This document shows positions 11,580-23,357 of a stretch of DNA of 64,000 nt, one piece after another. The notes under the pieces are model-generated. The model had not been told where the DNA came from. It made no database searches and was given only the letters and a program-made list of their open reading frames with translations. The DNA is from Aedes albopictus (lineage: Eukaryota > Arthropoda > Insecta > Diptera > Culicidae): positions 3,139,977 to 3,203,976 of the forward strand of contig NC_085137.1 of assembly GCF_035046485.1 (NCBI RefSeq), written 5' to 3'. The number at the start of each line of letters is the position of its first letter. Positions within the stretch are counted from its first letter, which is position 1. A program made the position numbers and the translations under genes.

Positions 11580-12245
11580 CGCGCGAGACTTATTAAAGTG
11601 GTTCAACGTTGTATGGGAAAATTGATATTTGATTCGCATCAACCCAGAACAAAGCTTTTTCGGTCCATATTAGCGTCCAAAACAACTGTACCAAACTGCA
11701 AAATTTATGAGCGATTGGTTGCATCCCCGTATTCCGCATTGATATTGAAATTTGTATGCCAATCAATATGGGAAAACTCACATTTTTTGCATTTTTCTCA
11801 TGAGGCGCTTGAACTTTTCTTCAACTGTACAATCGATGACGTCAAGGGATTGCCTTGGATGTGCCGAAAAACTGTGTCAATGACAGCAAAGCGATCCGAC
11901 CCTTGTGAAAAATTTAGATATTACTATTGATGTTAGTCATTTACATGTTAAATGTTAAGCACCATCGGACATTTAACATTTAATATGTAAAGGAATACCA
12001 TTAACATTTAATATGTAAAGGAATAACATCAATAATATCATCTAAATTTTTCGCTTATATTCTAGGCTATACTTGAACGTCATAAGTTATATAACTCATG
12101 ATAAAAATGCAAAAAGTACGTTTTCCCATACACAACTCCATTTAAATTCCAATCGCAATGCGAAATACGGGGACGTAACCAATCGATCACAAATTTTGCG
12201 CAGTTTTTTTACGCTAAATGGAACACCTTTTTGTGTAATGTACAC
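11580..12245. mobile_element. Foldback-family element, copy C
   Basis: The outer arms (about 11640-11800 and 12095-12235) share ACCAATCG, a GTATTCCGCAT word and TTTTGCATTTTT. The inner palindrome around 11925-12045 pairs ATATTA.TTGATGTTA with TAACATCAATAATAT, with ACATTTAACATTTAATATG tandem words. The same architecture occurs at 4815-6062 and 49072-49545. Confidence 0.65.
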
Positions 12246-12363
12246 TTCAATACACTTTTATACAATAAAATTCTAAATTATTGCCCTGAAAACGCATACG
12301 ACAATGGCAAATAAAGTTTGTTATATGTTTATATGTTTTCTTTTGTCTTTATTAATCTTTCAT

Positions 12364-12412
12364 CTATCTATCTATCTATCTATCTATATCTATATATCTA
12401 TATCTATCTATA
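12364..12412. repeat. (TCTA)n microsatellite
   Basis: About a dozen TCTA/TATC units with ATATC interruptions, directly at the 5' edge of the Helitron-like unit. Confidence 0.9.
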
Positions 12413-12706
12413 TAAATATAAATGAGTTTGAAGTCCCTTTGAGGTAACAAAACTCACGAACGGCTGAACCGACCAGGATGACTCCTGCATGGTTGGATTC
12501 GTATTAATGGTGGCTGTGTTTATAAGTAATAAAAATTATGAAAATGAATTTAAAAAGTAAGAAAAATGGTAAAATTCTGTTTTTTGTGATCTGGGGAGAA
12601 AATCGACACGATTGAAATGAAACCAATCTAGAGTGCCGTGCTGCAATGGCCACACAGCTGTCAAACCACCAAAACTTGGCAAGACAAAGTTTGCCGGGAC
12701 AGCTAG
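12407..12706 (+). mobile_element. Helitron-like non-autonomous unit 1 of 2
   Basis: It starts TCTATATAAATATAAATGAG and ends with GACAGCTAG, a CTRR-type terminus. Just upstream is a short hairpin, GGCAA / TTGCC. The unit is about 300 bp and about 85 percent like the adjacent unit by eye. Helitrons lack terminal inverted repeats, start TC and end in a hairpin plus CTRR, which fits. The internal short open frames are not genes. Confidence 0.55.
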
Positions 12707-13005
12707 TATATATATAAAAATGAGTTTGGAGTCCCTTTGTGGCAACAAAACTCAAGAACGACTGAACCGATCAGGATGACTCTTGCCTGGTTTGATTCGT
12801 GTTCATGGTGGCTGTGTTTATACGTAAAAAAAGTAACGAAAATAAAATAAAAAATTAAGAAAATTTAGAAAGTACTGATTTGTTATGACCGGGGAAGAAA
12901 ATCAACACGATCGACATAAAACCAATCTAGAGTGCCATGCTGCAAGACCCTGACAATCGTCAAACCACCACAACTTGGCAAGACAAAGTTGGCCGAGACA
13001 GCTGG
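12707..13005 (+). mobile_element. Helitron-like non-autonomous unit 2 of 2
   Basis: Direct tandem repeat of unit 1, with the shared words TGAGTTTG.AGTCCCTTTG, GGATGACTC.TGC, GGTGGCTGTGTTTATA and CCAATCTAGAGTGCC. It ends with GACAGCTGG after an ACTTGGCAAGACAAAGTTGG hairpin relic. It abuts the CTAG end of unit 1 with no spacer. Confidence 0.55.
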
Positions 13006-13227
13006 AGTGTATGAAAAAATAAGATAGATCTACACTCATTTTGTGTTTATTTAATCTGTTTTTATCACCATAGGTATATATTAAAATAAACTTTTTTCAT
13101 GAAATTTGAGTTTGTTCAAAAATATTACATATGGTCAAACTTACTATTATTATAATCATTTGTTTAATTCCGTAGTTCAAGACATACAACTTATAATGTT
13201 ACATGTCCGGAAAATAATGGATTCGAC

Positions 13228-13275
13228 ATTAGAGGGAGGAATTAAAAGGTACATAACTGATTGCACTTAATCCCT
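13228..13275 (+). repeat. Fragment of the palindrome-arm family
   Basis: GGAGGAATTAAAAGGTACAT followed by AACTGATT.CACT matches the outer end of each arm at 8355-8585, showing that this sequence is dispersed. Confidence 0.55.
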
Positions 13276-14403
13276 TCGTCGATTGATTGAGGTTTCGAAA
13301 AGTCGATAAAAGGTGGATTTTAAGTTAAGTTTACTGAATCGGTAGGATTTTGACAAATAACATCCATATATGTATATATAATTGTTGAATAAAACAGCTA
13401 AAGTGCTCAAATATTCACCTTCTGAAAAGTGTTTCTCCACTGTATATTATTACGGTAAAGTCAGGTAAAGAATTCCATAATTTGACACCTCTCTAGCCGA
13501 GCAATGACTTCGAATCACGGATTTTCTTGAACGACTTCCTTGAAAAGCAATCAGTATAGCTTATCAGTATAATTAGCACCTAAGTTAAAAAAATACACAA
13601 AAATAAAAACTAAAAAAAAAAAGCAATCAGTATTTCATGTTAATAATCAAGTATTTCATTGTGGACAAGATTAAACATAAATAAACAACATCTTGTTGTG
13701 CAGAAGTTATCAAATCAGCCAGTGAAAAGAATTGTCGAACAAAAGACGCACAAAACAAGCAGCAAAAAAAAGGCGCAACGATTACTCTTTATCTCAAAAA
13801 TGGTTGTTGCAGACAAAACGGAAGCTGAGTTTGTTGCGTATTTTACAGCTCGTGAATAATCGATTATTACTAATACAAAACCAAATCTGCTTGATGGTAG
13901 ATCTTTAACAGCGTTGCAGTGTTTATCCACTCGAAGTTATCGCTCGAAAATCACAATACAAGGCTTAAAAATCTCTAAACTCGTGGTGTGTGATCTTTAT
14001 CCTATTCTGTTCAAGTTGGGACAAATTTATGTCGCATTGGGTGGATTGTCGCAACAAATGCAGGTTGCGACATTGTTATTATTGTTGCGCGATGGTTGAA
14101 TTTTGATTCACTGAAAAGAGCAGCTCTATAGACGATGCTGCAAATAGGAAACATGAGGAATTCTTTGGAGATCATAAACAAAACATACACACGAATTGAA
14201 TGCGACAGGTATTTTTTTGTATATGTTTTTCAGATGTTTGCATAAAGCATAGATCGCATCCAGTAAAGTGAGATAAAATTAGGCCTTCTAAAATGTTTAG
14301 TTTTATCTCTGATTTGAAGTACGAAACCAAATTGGCCCTTTGGGGACTCCTCCTAGTTGCACTACTGGTCCATTCCTTCGAAAGGCTTTGGGTTTAATCA
14401 TAC
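13276..14403. other. Non-coding DNA, no gene seen
   Basis: Only short frames without recognisable motifs, plus A-rich tracts near 13590-13620. Confidence 0.5.
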
Positions 14404-14424
14404 TTACTTCCAACAAAAACTAAA

Positions 14425-14590
14425 AAAAACTAATCTAACGTCGGTTACGCCAAACGTTCGCCTAAACTTGATCCACTTGGTCTGTCTATTATGAATTGTA
14501 CGCCTTGTTATTCCTACTGGATCAGTGGCGAACACCAACTTTGCTGGATTATTCTCCAACATTCGTGTAATATACATACCCTGTCCTCTG
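14425..14590 (-). pseudogene. RTE-like retrotransposon 3'-end relic
   Basis: The minus-strand translation contains NNPAKLVFATDPVG followed by a degraded TRR..., the same peptide found near the C-terminus of the RTE-like fragment at 48345-49060. It covers about 50 residues with no catalytic motif. This is a dead fragment. Confidence 0.65.
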
Positions 14591-14599
14591 TATCCGTGC

Positions 14600-17390
14600 A
14601 GCTTAAGCAATTTTCAAGATATTCCACGTGGGGTGCAGTGAGCACGTGGTTCATCCTCCTATAGCTACACACCGTTTGTATAAGCGTTTTATATAAATAT
14701 GGTAAATTAGTATAAGAATAAAATAAACAGTTGAAGTCGCGTCTGATCCTTATTTTTCAATTAAAAACTGTAGCTGTAGCTGTCATCGAAGCATCTTCCA
14801 AGTGTGGTTTTGGTCATGTTGGATAACGCGCAGACATTTAAAATATTTACTACAAAAAGTTTTATACATTTTTCACCCATTCAAACAGTGATCATTTGGT
14901 CATCGTTTAATACCGTTCTTTACTTTATGTTGTTTGTACAAAATCTCTATTCTTCCAACAAGTGGGCACTTTTGTTTTACACATAAAATTGTTCGTGTTA
15001 TTGGACTATAAAAAATATTAGAAACAACTTGAAACTGCGTTATATTAATTGCGTGTACGATTTATTCATTTTATCTTGCGAAAGCATACAGTTTAAAGTT
15101 GCAAGTTTGCAAGATCCATTAGTTATCTCGGTAAAGTTTGTTCTGCATGCAGCTTTGTTTTTTACAACAAAAATAATTTTCCAAAAGTACTAGCTTTTAA
15201 TGTTTTTATACCGGACAACTCATGGTCAAGTACCTAATGCTTCCTATATGAAAATTACTTGACGAGTTCGCAAATGGCAAGTAAGAAACAGTTTATCGGT
15301 TTTATTCTGCAATGCAAATCAATTGAAACGTATCATTCCATCCTACACTGGATGGGTTGTCAAAATTTCACGAGGAAGAATTGTAAGCGTTTTACTTGGA
15401 ATCTGGAAGCTACTCATAACACTTTAAACTAAACAAAACCGGTTTCAATCAGACGTTTTGTTCGTCAATTTTGCACGGTCTCGCATATGATATTCGTGAA
15501 AACCTAAACTTAAGAATTATTACTTGTGTACCACGTTAGAATAATATATTTACACATACATGTTAATAAATCTGATTTATAAACGTCATGCGCTTGCATA
15601 CTTGAAAACATCAAGACCCTCGATGAGTTCATTCAATGGCAGTATAAAGTTTTGTACATCGGTCTGAGGCCACCAGATTAATAAATCAGGCAATTTCCAA
15701 CAGTAATGAGTTCGTTTATTATTCTGTTGAAAATTACCCTTCTTTTCATACGTTGGATCTTATGCATAAATTTGGGTGTTTTTGTCAGCTTTTGGTGGAG
15801 CTACAGCACACAGCACATTACTCACAGTCATCGCAAATGGTAGTTAAAGCCATCAAAAGTCAACAATTGAATGCATAATTTTATCATTTTTAACAAGGTT
15901 AATTCTCTGACAAGTTCCAATAAAATTCATAGCTTTTGCTTTTATCAGTTTACTGTACATTGTTCGTATCAAAAGTATAAATACAAACATGCACCGAGAT
16001 CGAAATTAATTGCTTTTCAGTCCGAACGACAGCAAAATATGATTGCCAGAAAATTGGAGTCCATTTTGATTCCTCCACACAGCGATGTCCGAGACCAGAA
16101 AAGCGACCATCGATCGATGTTCGACATTCCATTTAGTTGAGTTCTCTTTTCCTCGGTTCATATTCGTTATCATCTTCTTGCCAGACGGGTTGCTCCTTTT
16201 CCTGAACGAAATCAGTGACTGCAATTACCAGTTCACTCGTAAGTTTCATCGGAAATTTGCGCTGAACGCAAAGCTTGTTGCCCAACTTAAGATCGCCCCT
16301 TCGCAGCTTCGTCCAATCAAGTTCCTGTCTCATCTTCCGTCGCTTTGCTTTCATCTCCTTATGCTTTTGCAGTTCTTCCTATGTAAGAATCACACGCATT
16401 TCTTAGCAGCATGCGAATTTATTCAAGCGGCTTTTGAATTAAGCTTATAAGTTTCACACAAACACAAGCCAAAATGGACTCAACTGTATGTATTGATACT
16501 TTGCTCAATGTCGGTTGTGCGCCTGTCAAAGGCTTCGAGAGCTGCTGTTAATTTATACACATCATCACTTGCTAAAACCAGTTTTTATGCCTGTGTACAC
16601 GCTTGCATCTCCTGAAAACTGCCGCTACCTATCTTTATATGCATAATATTAATGTGGAGTGCTCTTTGAGAGCACGGGGCACCAATTTTGGAAGATATCT
16701 GTGCCATTTATTTAGACGTTGATGCGATTATGATGCTGCTATCATATCATACGCAGTTATATCGAGGTGCAACCACATCCATTAATGTTTTATCTTCATT
16801 CTTCGCTTTTTACACTTAAATTCCACAAAAATCATTGACGAACACAGTGCAAACGCATGGTACATGCTTGTAATAAAATCATAAATCAAATGCTGTGAAA
16901 TATCTATGCAAACGCATCTATATAAATACTTGTACCCCGCGATAGATTCTTGCAGAGTCCCAGCATTGTAAGATATATGGGCTCCAGGTTTCTGACACCA
17001 GCTATACTTTTCGATCAGTGGTAGACTCAGCTGAGAACTGATTTGAAACCAAGTACACGTCGAATCTGAAGAGATAAAGGTTTAAAGCAGATTTAGCACG
17101 ACTTCACCTTGCCTTGCAGAAAATGTGAGCGAAGGTTCAGACAGGCGAGAAAAATGCAGTATAAATGCAGAGTGTCTGTAGACCATTGCAAGAAACAGCG
17201 CTGTATTACCAATATTTATGCCGCAGCTTAGTCACCGCATGGTCAAAATAAGTTCATAATAGATCATTGGGAACGTTTATAAGTTAAGACATTTACTAAC
17301 TCGGTTATAATAAATACTTATCATTTTCATGTTCGTACAATTTTTGATTTAATAGAATAATGCATACATTTTTTTCTTTCTTTTTTTCAG
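14600..17390. other. Intron or upstream DNA of the spalt gene
   Basis: No exon with coding character was found. It ends in a strong 3' splice site: a T-rich tract then CAG at 17388-17390. A short inverted pairing of open frames around 15950-16350 does not match any family. An upstream spalt exon is expected further 5' but cannot be located here. Confidence 0.5.
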
Positions 17391-19369
17391 ATATGAAAGA
17401 GAATGGTTGTGTAGATATTGATAATAAAAACCAATCGCCGTCGGTAAAATCACTTTCTATAATGTCGGAAGAATACACTGATCAGGACAACATTAAGCGA
17501 GACAGGCTGAATGATCGTCATCTATCCACGAGACATCAACAACGCGATCGCGAAGAGATCACGCATAACGAGGATAATTTAAGTGACGAAGAGAACAATG
17601 ATGATGACAGTAGTCGTGCGGAGGACAATGATGGAAATAAAAAATCCGACTTTCAGGACCGAAGCACAACACCGCATGGTTCGTTGGATGGATCTCCGAC
17701 GGCAAATGTTACCGGACATACAGCGGCCGCAGTTGCAATTGCAGCCGCAGCGGCCGCTGCTGCTGCGAAAAGCCCTGTGCCCAATGCAACCTCAGCTTTA
17801 CCGAACGAATTTAATCCTGCGGCATTCTTTCCACCGCCTGGGCAAATGTCAATCCAAGCTTTTCAAAATGCAATTGCTCAATTCACTGCGAATGCTTTGG
17901 CGAACAATATGGATAATGATACGGTAGTGAAAAATCTGGCTATTCTTCAGTCGGCGCTTTTCACATTACAACAACAGCAGTTTTTACAATTTCAATTGAT
18001 CCAACATCTGCAGTCTCAGTTAGTGAAAAAACATGTCGAGAAAGATGAAACAGTGAATGACTCTGGAAACTCTTCAATTTTTAGTCATAGTCATAATAAT
18101 AATAATCATAGTAAACGAAATGAGCCCCAAGACCTTCGAAAACAGGATCGAATTGAAGAAGATGAGGAAATCGAAGAAGAAGGGGTCGAAGATGCGTACA
18201 GTAAAAGCTTTCAAATGGCCAATATAATGGCCGCTGCTGCTGCTGCGAGTTCTGAGAATCGACCAATAATTCATCCTGTCCCTGAAGAAGAACTAAGGTA
18301 AGTCGAAATTATAGGAATATGGCAAGTACTTGAAATTGACCTTACATATTTTCCATTCATTTATCACATTAGGAAACCTAAAGCTTCTGAATCTCTGATT
18401 GAGAAGCGGCCTTTGCTAGAACCTCCAATAACGTTACCTTCTTCGACGGCAGCATCTAGCATCGGATCAAATAATTCCACTTCCACACTTTCCACCATCG
18501 CTCGAGGTGGCAGTACATTAGAGAGGGATGAGATTTTACCATATCAAGACTCAAATTTCTCATCTCTGGCAGCTAACATAATTACTGATCATGCGCCATC
18601 AACTATGAGTGAACCAAACTCTCTGGCAATGCTAGAGAAAAAAGCTCAAGAAGTTCTTAATTCAGCCTCGCAGGGTATCCTATCCAATAATTTGTTGGAT
18701 GAACTTGCTTTTGCCAATGACAAATCATCTCCAAATGGGAGAAATGATGCGGCACTTTTCAAGCACCGATGTAGGTACTGTGGTAAAATATTCGGATCAG
18801 ATTCCTCGTTACAAATTCATATTAGATCACATACAGGAGAGAGGCCCTACAAATGTAATGTTTGTGGAAGCCGATTTACCACCAAAGGAAACCTAAAAGT
18901 ACATTTTCAACGGCATTCTGATAAGTACCCGCACATACCAATGAATCCGAACCCAGTACCAGAACATTTGGATAAGTACTTCCCTCCATTGATCCCACAA
19001 GAGGCACTGAAAGAACAACAACAGCAACAGCAGCAACAAGCTCAACCTCCTCCTGCGCCGATTCCACCACCTGGACCACCAACTCAGTTTCCAAACACTT
19101 TTCAACCGAGGGCATTCTTTCCTGATTTTTATTTACCTCGACCACCTTTGGATATGTTTTCTAATCCATTGAACGAGCCTTCGCGAAATCCAGTGGATCT
19201 TTCACAGGTTAAGAAGCCAGTGGAGCCTTCTAGAGAACCTACTCCTGAAATGAGGCTTTCGCCAGAGGTAGTTATCCATGAGTCACCGAACATTAAACAG
19301 GAACCGATAGAAGAATCTTTAGATCTATCGGATAAATCAGCAAAAGTTGTTCAAAGAGAAGAAGAAAAA
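17391..19369 (+). CDS. sal: Spalt-family zinc-finger transcription factor (partial, broken by gap)
   Basis: Nuclear C2H2 zinc-finger factor of the Spalt/SALL family, which patterns insect appendages, trachea and sense organs. Two coding exons are visible: 17391-18297 and 18373 to the gap. The 75-bp intron 18298-18372 has GTAAGT and AG ends, and the exons join in phase (AG + G, an Arg codon). Exon one has an acidic N-terminal region, an alanine tract near 17725-17765 and a Gln-rich stretch near 17965-18025 typical of the family. The paired fingers lie at about 18763-18920 ([10 protein letters not shown], linker [19 protein letters not shown]), followed by the family-typical PVPEHLDKY block, polyQ/polyP and an IKQE sumoylation-like site near 19290. 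The frame runs into 500 Ns at 19370. The later finger pairs are not found anywhere downstream in this window, so the 3' half is missing. Whether this is spalt major or spalt-related is not settled. Confidence 0.93.
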
Positions 19370-19869
19370 NNNNNNNNNNNNNNNNNNNNNNNNNNNNNNN
19401 NNNNNNNNNNNNNNNNNNNNNNNNNNNNNNNNNNNNNNNNNNNNNNNNNNNNNNNNNNNNNNNNNNNNNNNNNNNNNNNNNNNNNNNNNNNNNNNNNNNN
19501 NNNNNNNNNNNNNNNNNNNNNNNNNNNNNNNNNNNNNNNNNNNNNNNNNNNNNNNNNNNNNNNNNNNNNNNNNNNNNNNNNNNNNNNNNNNNNNNNNNNN
19601 NNNNNNNNNNNNNNNNNNNNNNNNNNNNNNNNNNNNNNNNNNNNNNNNNNNNNNNNNNNNNNNNNNNNNNNNNNNNNNNNNNNNNNNNNNNNNNNNNNNN
19701 NNNNNNNNNNNNNNNNNNNNNNNNNNNNNNNNNNNNNNNNNNNNNNNNNNNNNNNNNNNNNNNNNNNNNNNNNNNNNNNNNNNNNNNNNNNNNNNNNNNN
19801 NNNNNNNNNNNNNNNNNNNNNNNNNNNNNNNNNNNNNNNNNNNNNNNNNNNNNNNNNNNNNNNNNNNNN
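19370..19869. other. Assembly gap (500 N)
   Basis: Exactly 500 unknown bases. The round size suggests a placeholder and not a measured gap. It interrupts the spalt reading frame on its left and lies close to the 3' end of the BEL/Pao element on its right. Confidence 0.99.
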
Positions 19870-20020
19870 GGTAACGATACTTAACAACCCATTCGGCCTA
19901 TCATCAAAACTCCCGGAATGATAAATGCTATCACCAAAACGATTGGTCTTATCATTGATTTATAATCCACTTTATGATAGCACAAATAATTACTAAAGCA
20001 TACGCTGTACAATTAATGTA
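19870..20020. other. Unassigned sequence between gap and BEL/Pao
   Basis: AT-rich, with repeated ATGATA.A.C and TATCA words and no open frame. The BEL frame runs into it at about 20040 and stops a few codons later, so this is probably a separate inserted element truncating the BEL 3' end. No BEL 3' LTR can be recognised. Confidence 0.45.
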
Positions 20021-22069
20021 TCATACCGTTTTATTCGGGAACTGACCAACTAACAAATTTGGTTCTTTACTGCACATCTTTTTCGTCCGTTGTTGCATGT
20101 TGTTCAAGTATTCAAGTCTCCACCGTTCCCAAAAATGTTGCAGACATTTTTGGATTTGTTCGTACCTCGTTAACCGATTATAGTTGGTTTGGTCATGATT
20201 GTGATCCGGTGGTGCGGTTATCGGACCGCCAGCTACAAAATGTCCGGGCGTCAATGGGTTTGGGTCACGAGGGTCGGATGACATTGGTGAAATTGGTCGT
20301 GAGTTCAAGCAGCCTTCGATTTGTTTAAGGAGGGTTAACATCTCCTCATAAGTCGGGATGGTGGGTCCTAACACTCGACGTATGTGTTGCTTGACACTTT
20401 TTATTCCTGCTTCCCATATTCCTCCAAATGCTGGTGACCGTGGGGGTATGAATTTCCATTCAGTTCCTTTTGCTTTACAAAACTCTCGAATGTCCGGTGC
20501 AACTTGGTAGTTAAATGTTTCGACCAGAGATTTGATTTCATTTTTTGATCCCACAAAATTAGTTGCGTTGTCACAGAAAATGGTTTTGCTCCATCCTCGT
20601 TGGCCAGCGAATCGTCTCAGAGCAGCAATGAAATCTGCCGTTGATAGCCCACTTACTAATTCTAAATGAACCGCTCGAGTTTTCAGACACACAAAAAGTG
20701 CAAAGTATACCTTGTGTGTCTTTTGAGTCCTGACAAATACTTCTTTGGCTATGAAAGGCCCTCCAAAATCTACTCCGCATGTTTCGAATGGCCTACCTGG
20801 GTTTACTCGTTCAGTTGGAAGCTGTCCCATTATTTGCTCTAAAGTTTTGGGGTTGTTCCGGTAACATTTCATACACTGATGAACTACGCGTCGTGTAAGG
20901 CTGCGTCCATGTATAGGCCAATATTTCGTTCTCATCGCATAAAGAAGACCTTGGCTACCTACGTGCAGATTTTCCACATGAAGATGAGCCGCAAGTAGCC
21001 GCGCTAGATTGCATTTGGATGACAAAATGATCGGGTGCTGTTGATCGAAGCTCACTCCTGCCGACTGTATTCTGCCTCCAACGCGAAGAATCTGTCGATC
21101 ATCTAGAAATGGTTGAAGCGTTATGAGCGAGCTTGAAGCAGGTAACGGTTTATTGTTTAACAGTAGTTGTGTTTCTGCAGCAAACTTATTCTGTGCCATT
21201 CGTATAAGGCACCACTGTGCTTCTTCGAGTTCCTGTATAGTTAGCAGCCCTTTCGATCTTGTCCTAGGATCCTTTTCACAATTCCTTTTAAAGCGCAGGC
21301 AGTATGCTGTCACTCTTTGAAGTTTCTCAAATCTAGAATATCGGTCCAAAAGTGAACAGTCCATTTTGTTTTGAGAACTTTTCTGAGGAATTGTTTGTTG
21401 CTGATCTCGGTTCACTAATGTTTTGATAGTTTCGTTTGTCCATGTTCCACTGGGTTCGCTAAGAAACGCTGGACCGTGCCACCAAATCGAACTCTCCGAT
21501 AATTTCTGTGCAGACGTGCCTCTTGAAATAAGATCTGCTGGGTTTTCGACGGATCTCACATGATTCCAATGGTCAATTGCTGACATTTCGTTGATTTTCT
21601 TCACCCGATTGCTAACAAACGTTGGTCTCTTCTTTGCTGGGTTTGAAATCCAATCTATCGTAACCATCGAGTCAGTCCAGTAATAGATTCCGTTTATTGG
21701 AACCGTTAAGGTATCCTTGACCTTTGCCATAAGTTCTACTAATAGAGTCGCTGCTCTCAACTCCATGCGTGGGATGGTTGTATCTTCTTTGTTCGCTTTT
21801 TCGCTGGACGGGGCAATCCTTGACTTCGAACAGATTAGGTTGACCAGGATTCTTTCGTTGCAAATAGTTCTGACGTAAACCACCGCACCATAGGCACGTT
21901 TAGCGGCATCTGAAAATCCATGTAGCTCCACCAATGTACCCTTGATAGGCACATGTCTAGGGAAACATATTTTTTGAATTCCATCGATTTGCTTACAGAA
22001 CCAAATCCAATCTTTTTCAATTCGCACGGGAAGCTTTTGGTCCCAATCCAGTTTCGTTGACCATATGTC
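20021..22069 (-). CDS. BEL/Pao RNase H and integrase (exon 4, 3'-truncated)
   Basis: Begins with the Pao connector KLDWDQ, then an RNase H region (GFSDAAKRAYGAVVY, ATLLVELMAK, TDSMVTIDWI with Asp/Glu catalytic residues). The integrase has an HHCC zinc site (HLHVENLH ... CMKC) and a DDE core: VDFGGPF, FCDNATNFVG and GIWEAGIKSVK. The final normal block is LTPGHFVAGGP. After NLLVGQ the frame leaves BEL homology and stops within six codons, so the C-terminal tail is missing. No internal stop or frameshift is seen before that point. Confidence 0.9.
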   Translation of the reverse strand, partial: DIWSTKLDWDQKLPVRIEKDWIWFCKQIDGIQKICFPRHVPIKGTLVELHGFSDAAKRAYGAVVYVRTICNERILVNLICSKSRIAPSSEKANKEDTTIPRMELRAATLLVELMAKVKDTLTVPINGIYYWTDSMVTIDWISNPAKKRPTFVSNRVKKINEMSAIDHWNHVRSVENPADLISRGTSAQKLSESSIWWHGPAFLSEPSGTWTNETIKTLVNRDQQQTIPQKSSQNKMDCSLLDRYSRFEKLQRVTAYCLRFKRNCEKDPRTRSKGLLTIQELEEAQWCLIRMAQNKFAAETQLLLNNKPLPASSSLITLQPFLDDRQILRVGGRIQSAGVSFDQQHPIILSSKCNLARLLAAHLHVENLHVGSQGLLYAMRTKYWPIHGRSLTRRVVHQCMKCYRNNPKTLEQIMGQLPTERVNPGRPFETCGVDFGGPFIAKEVFVRTQKTHKVYFALFVCLKTRAVHLELVSGLSTADFIAALRRFAGQRGWSKTIFCDNATNFVGSKNEIKSLVETFNYQVAPDIREFCKAKGTEWKFIPPRSPAFGGIWEAGIKSVKQHIRRVLGPTIPTYEEMLTLLKQIEGCLNSRPISPMSSDPRDPNPLTPGHFVAGGPITAPPDHNHDQTNYNRLTRYEQIQKCLQHFWERWRLEYLNNMQQRTKKMCSKEPNLLVGQFPNKTV

Positions 22070-22143
22070 CTGTATTAATAGAATAATTTAATGAAGTTTG
22101 AATGGTAATACAAACCATTTGGACAAGTTGGTTTATTTCTTAC
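22070..22143 (-). other. Intron 3 in BEL/Pao gag-pol (74 bp)
   Basis: Starts GTAAGAAATA, a near-consensus donor after ATGCAG, and ends TATTAATACAG on the minus strand. Removal joins two complete codons (phase 0). 74 is not a multiple of three, so retention shifts the frame. Confidence 0.82.
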
Positions 22144-23300
22144 CTGCATTATTAACTTTCCATGCAAAATGATAGGACTGATAACTCCGAGAGGATCGAA
22201 AATTTTTTGCACTTCCGATAAAATGCTACGCTTTGTGATTTTTGCATTCACGTTCACATCCACGCTAAACCCGAACAGATCAGATCTGGTATCCCACTGC
22301 ATTCCTAGAATCTTAGTCGAGCTACTATCTACGGCTTCGCCAACAATGGACGGTTCGTTGGACTTCCATTTATGTAATTCGAAGCCCGCACTTTGCAGAA
22401 TTTCCCCCAACTCCTCCTTTGTTTCTATCAGTTTTTCAGGTTCATCGTCGCCGGTAAGCACATCATCCATGTAAAAATCCATTATAATAACCTGACATGT
22501 GTGTGGATATCGGTTCTCGTATTCTATAGCAAGCTGTCTTAGGCAGCGTGTTGCTGCAAATGGAGCCGAGCATGTTCCATATGTGACGGTGTTGAGCCGA
22601 TAAGTAGCGATAGACTCTTCTGGCGAAAACCGCCAAAGAATCAACTGCAACTGGCGATCTTCATCATGAATCAAAATTTGTCTGAACATTTGCTTAATGT
22701 CGGCTGTCATTGCGTATCGGTGACACCGGAACCTCAGAAGAATGTTGAAAAGCTCTGGTTGTATTGTGGGTCCACTCATCAGAACATCATTCAACGAAAT
22801 TCCCGTTGACGTACTAGCGGATCCGTTGAATACCGTTCTTAACTTGGTTGTGCAACTGTCCGGCTTAAGTACGGGATGATGTGGGAAGTAAAATACCGGG
22901 TCATCAGTTCTCAGTGTGCCTTCTTCCACTTTCTCCATATGACCTGATGCCAAATATTCTTCCATGAATAAGCAGTAATCACCACGAAGCTTACTATCTT
23001 TTTCAAAACGCTTTTCTAACTTCAGCATCCTGTCCAGCGCTGTGGACTTAGATTCTCCAAGTTGTTTTACACATAGCTTTGTGGGCAGCTTCAGCACGAA
23101 TCTACCCTCGTTGTTGCGTCTGGTACTATCCACAAATAGTTGCTCGCACGTGATTTCCTCATCTGTCCATTCTCTAACTGAGAGATTGACAGTGTTTTCA
23201 TTCATGAATCGATTCAAATTTCCTCCATAGTTTAATCTTGCTACGTTACCTCCAACAATCCACCCTAAAACCGTATTTTGGATCAACGGTAATTGTTCGC
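22144..23300 (-). CDS. BEL/Pao reverse transcriptase (exon 3)
   Basis: RNA-dependent DNA polymerase of the element. Conserved Pao-type features in order: GWIVGG at the start, YFPHHPVLKPDS, TVFNGSAS with SLNDVLM.GP, MTADIKQMFRQI (first catalytic Asp), YGTCSAPFAATRCL, and MDFYMDDVLTGDD with the YMDD box. FDPLGVISP near the end marks the RT to RNase H connection. 1157 nt, leaving in phase 0 at CAG|GTAAGA. Catalytic residues look intact and there are no internal stops. Confidence 0.9.
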
Positions 23301-23357
23301 CTAAATTGTATTAATCATTATTATTCGAATAGTTCAATTTTATATTCATATAATTAC
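23301..23357 (-). other. Intron 2 in BEL/Pao gag-pol (57 bp)
   Basis: Starts GTAATTATATG and ends ACAATTTAG on the minus strand. The length is a multiple of three but the intron contains an in-frame TAA, so retention would still terminate translation. It lies between the protease and the GWIVGG block that opens the RT region. Confidence 0.8.

Noticed and set aside
16085..16450. 121-codon plus-strand open frame with minus-strand partner
   Set aside because: No family motif, no conserved splice or start context. It lies in AT-rich intron or upstream sequence.
19347..19887. Open frames running through the N gap
   Set aside because: They exist only because unknown bases contain no stop codons. 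Only the spalt frame up to 19369 is supported.
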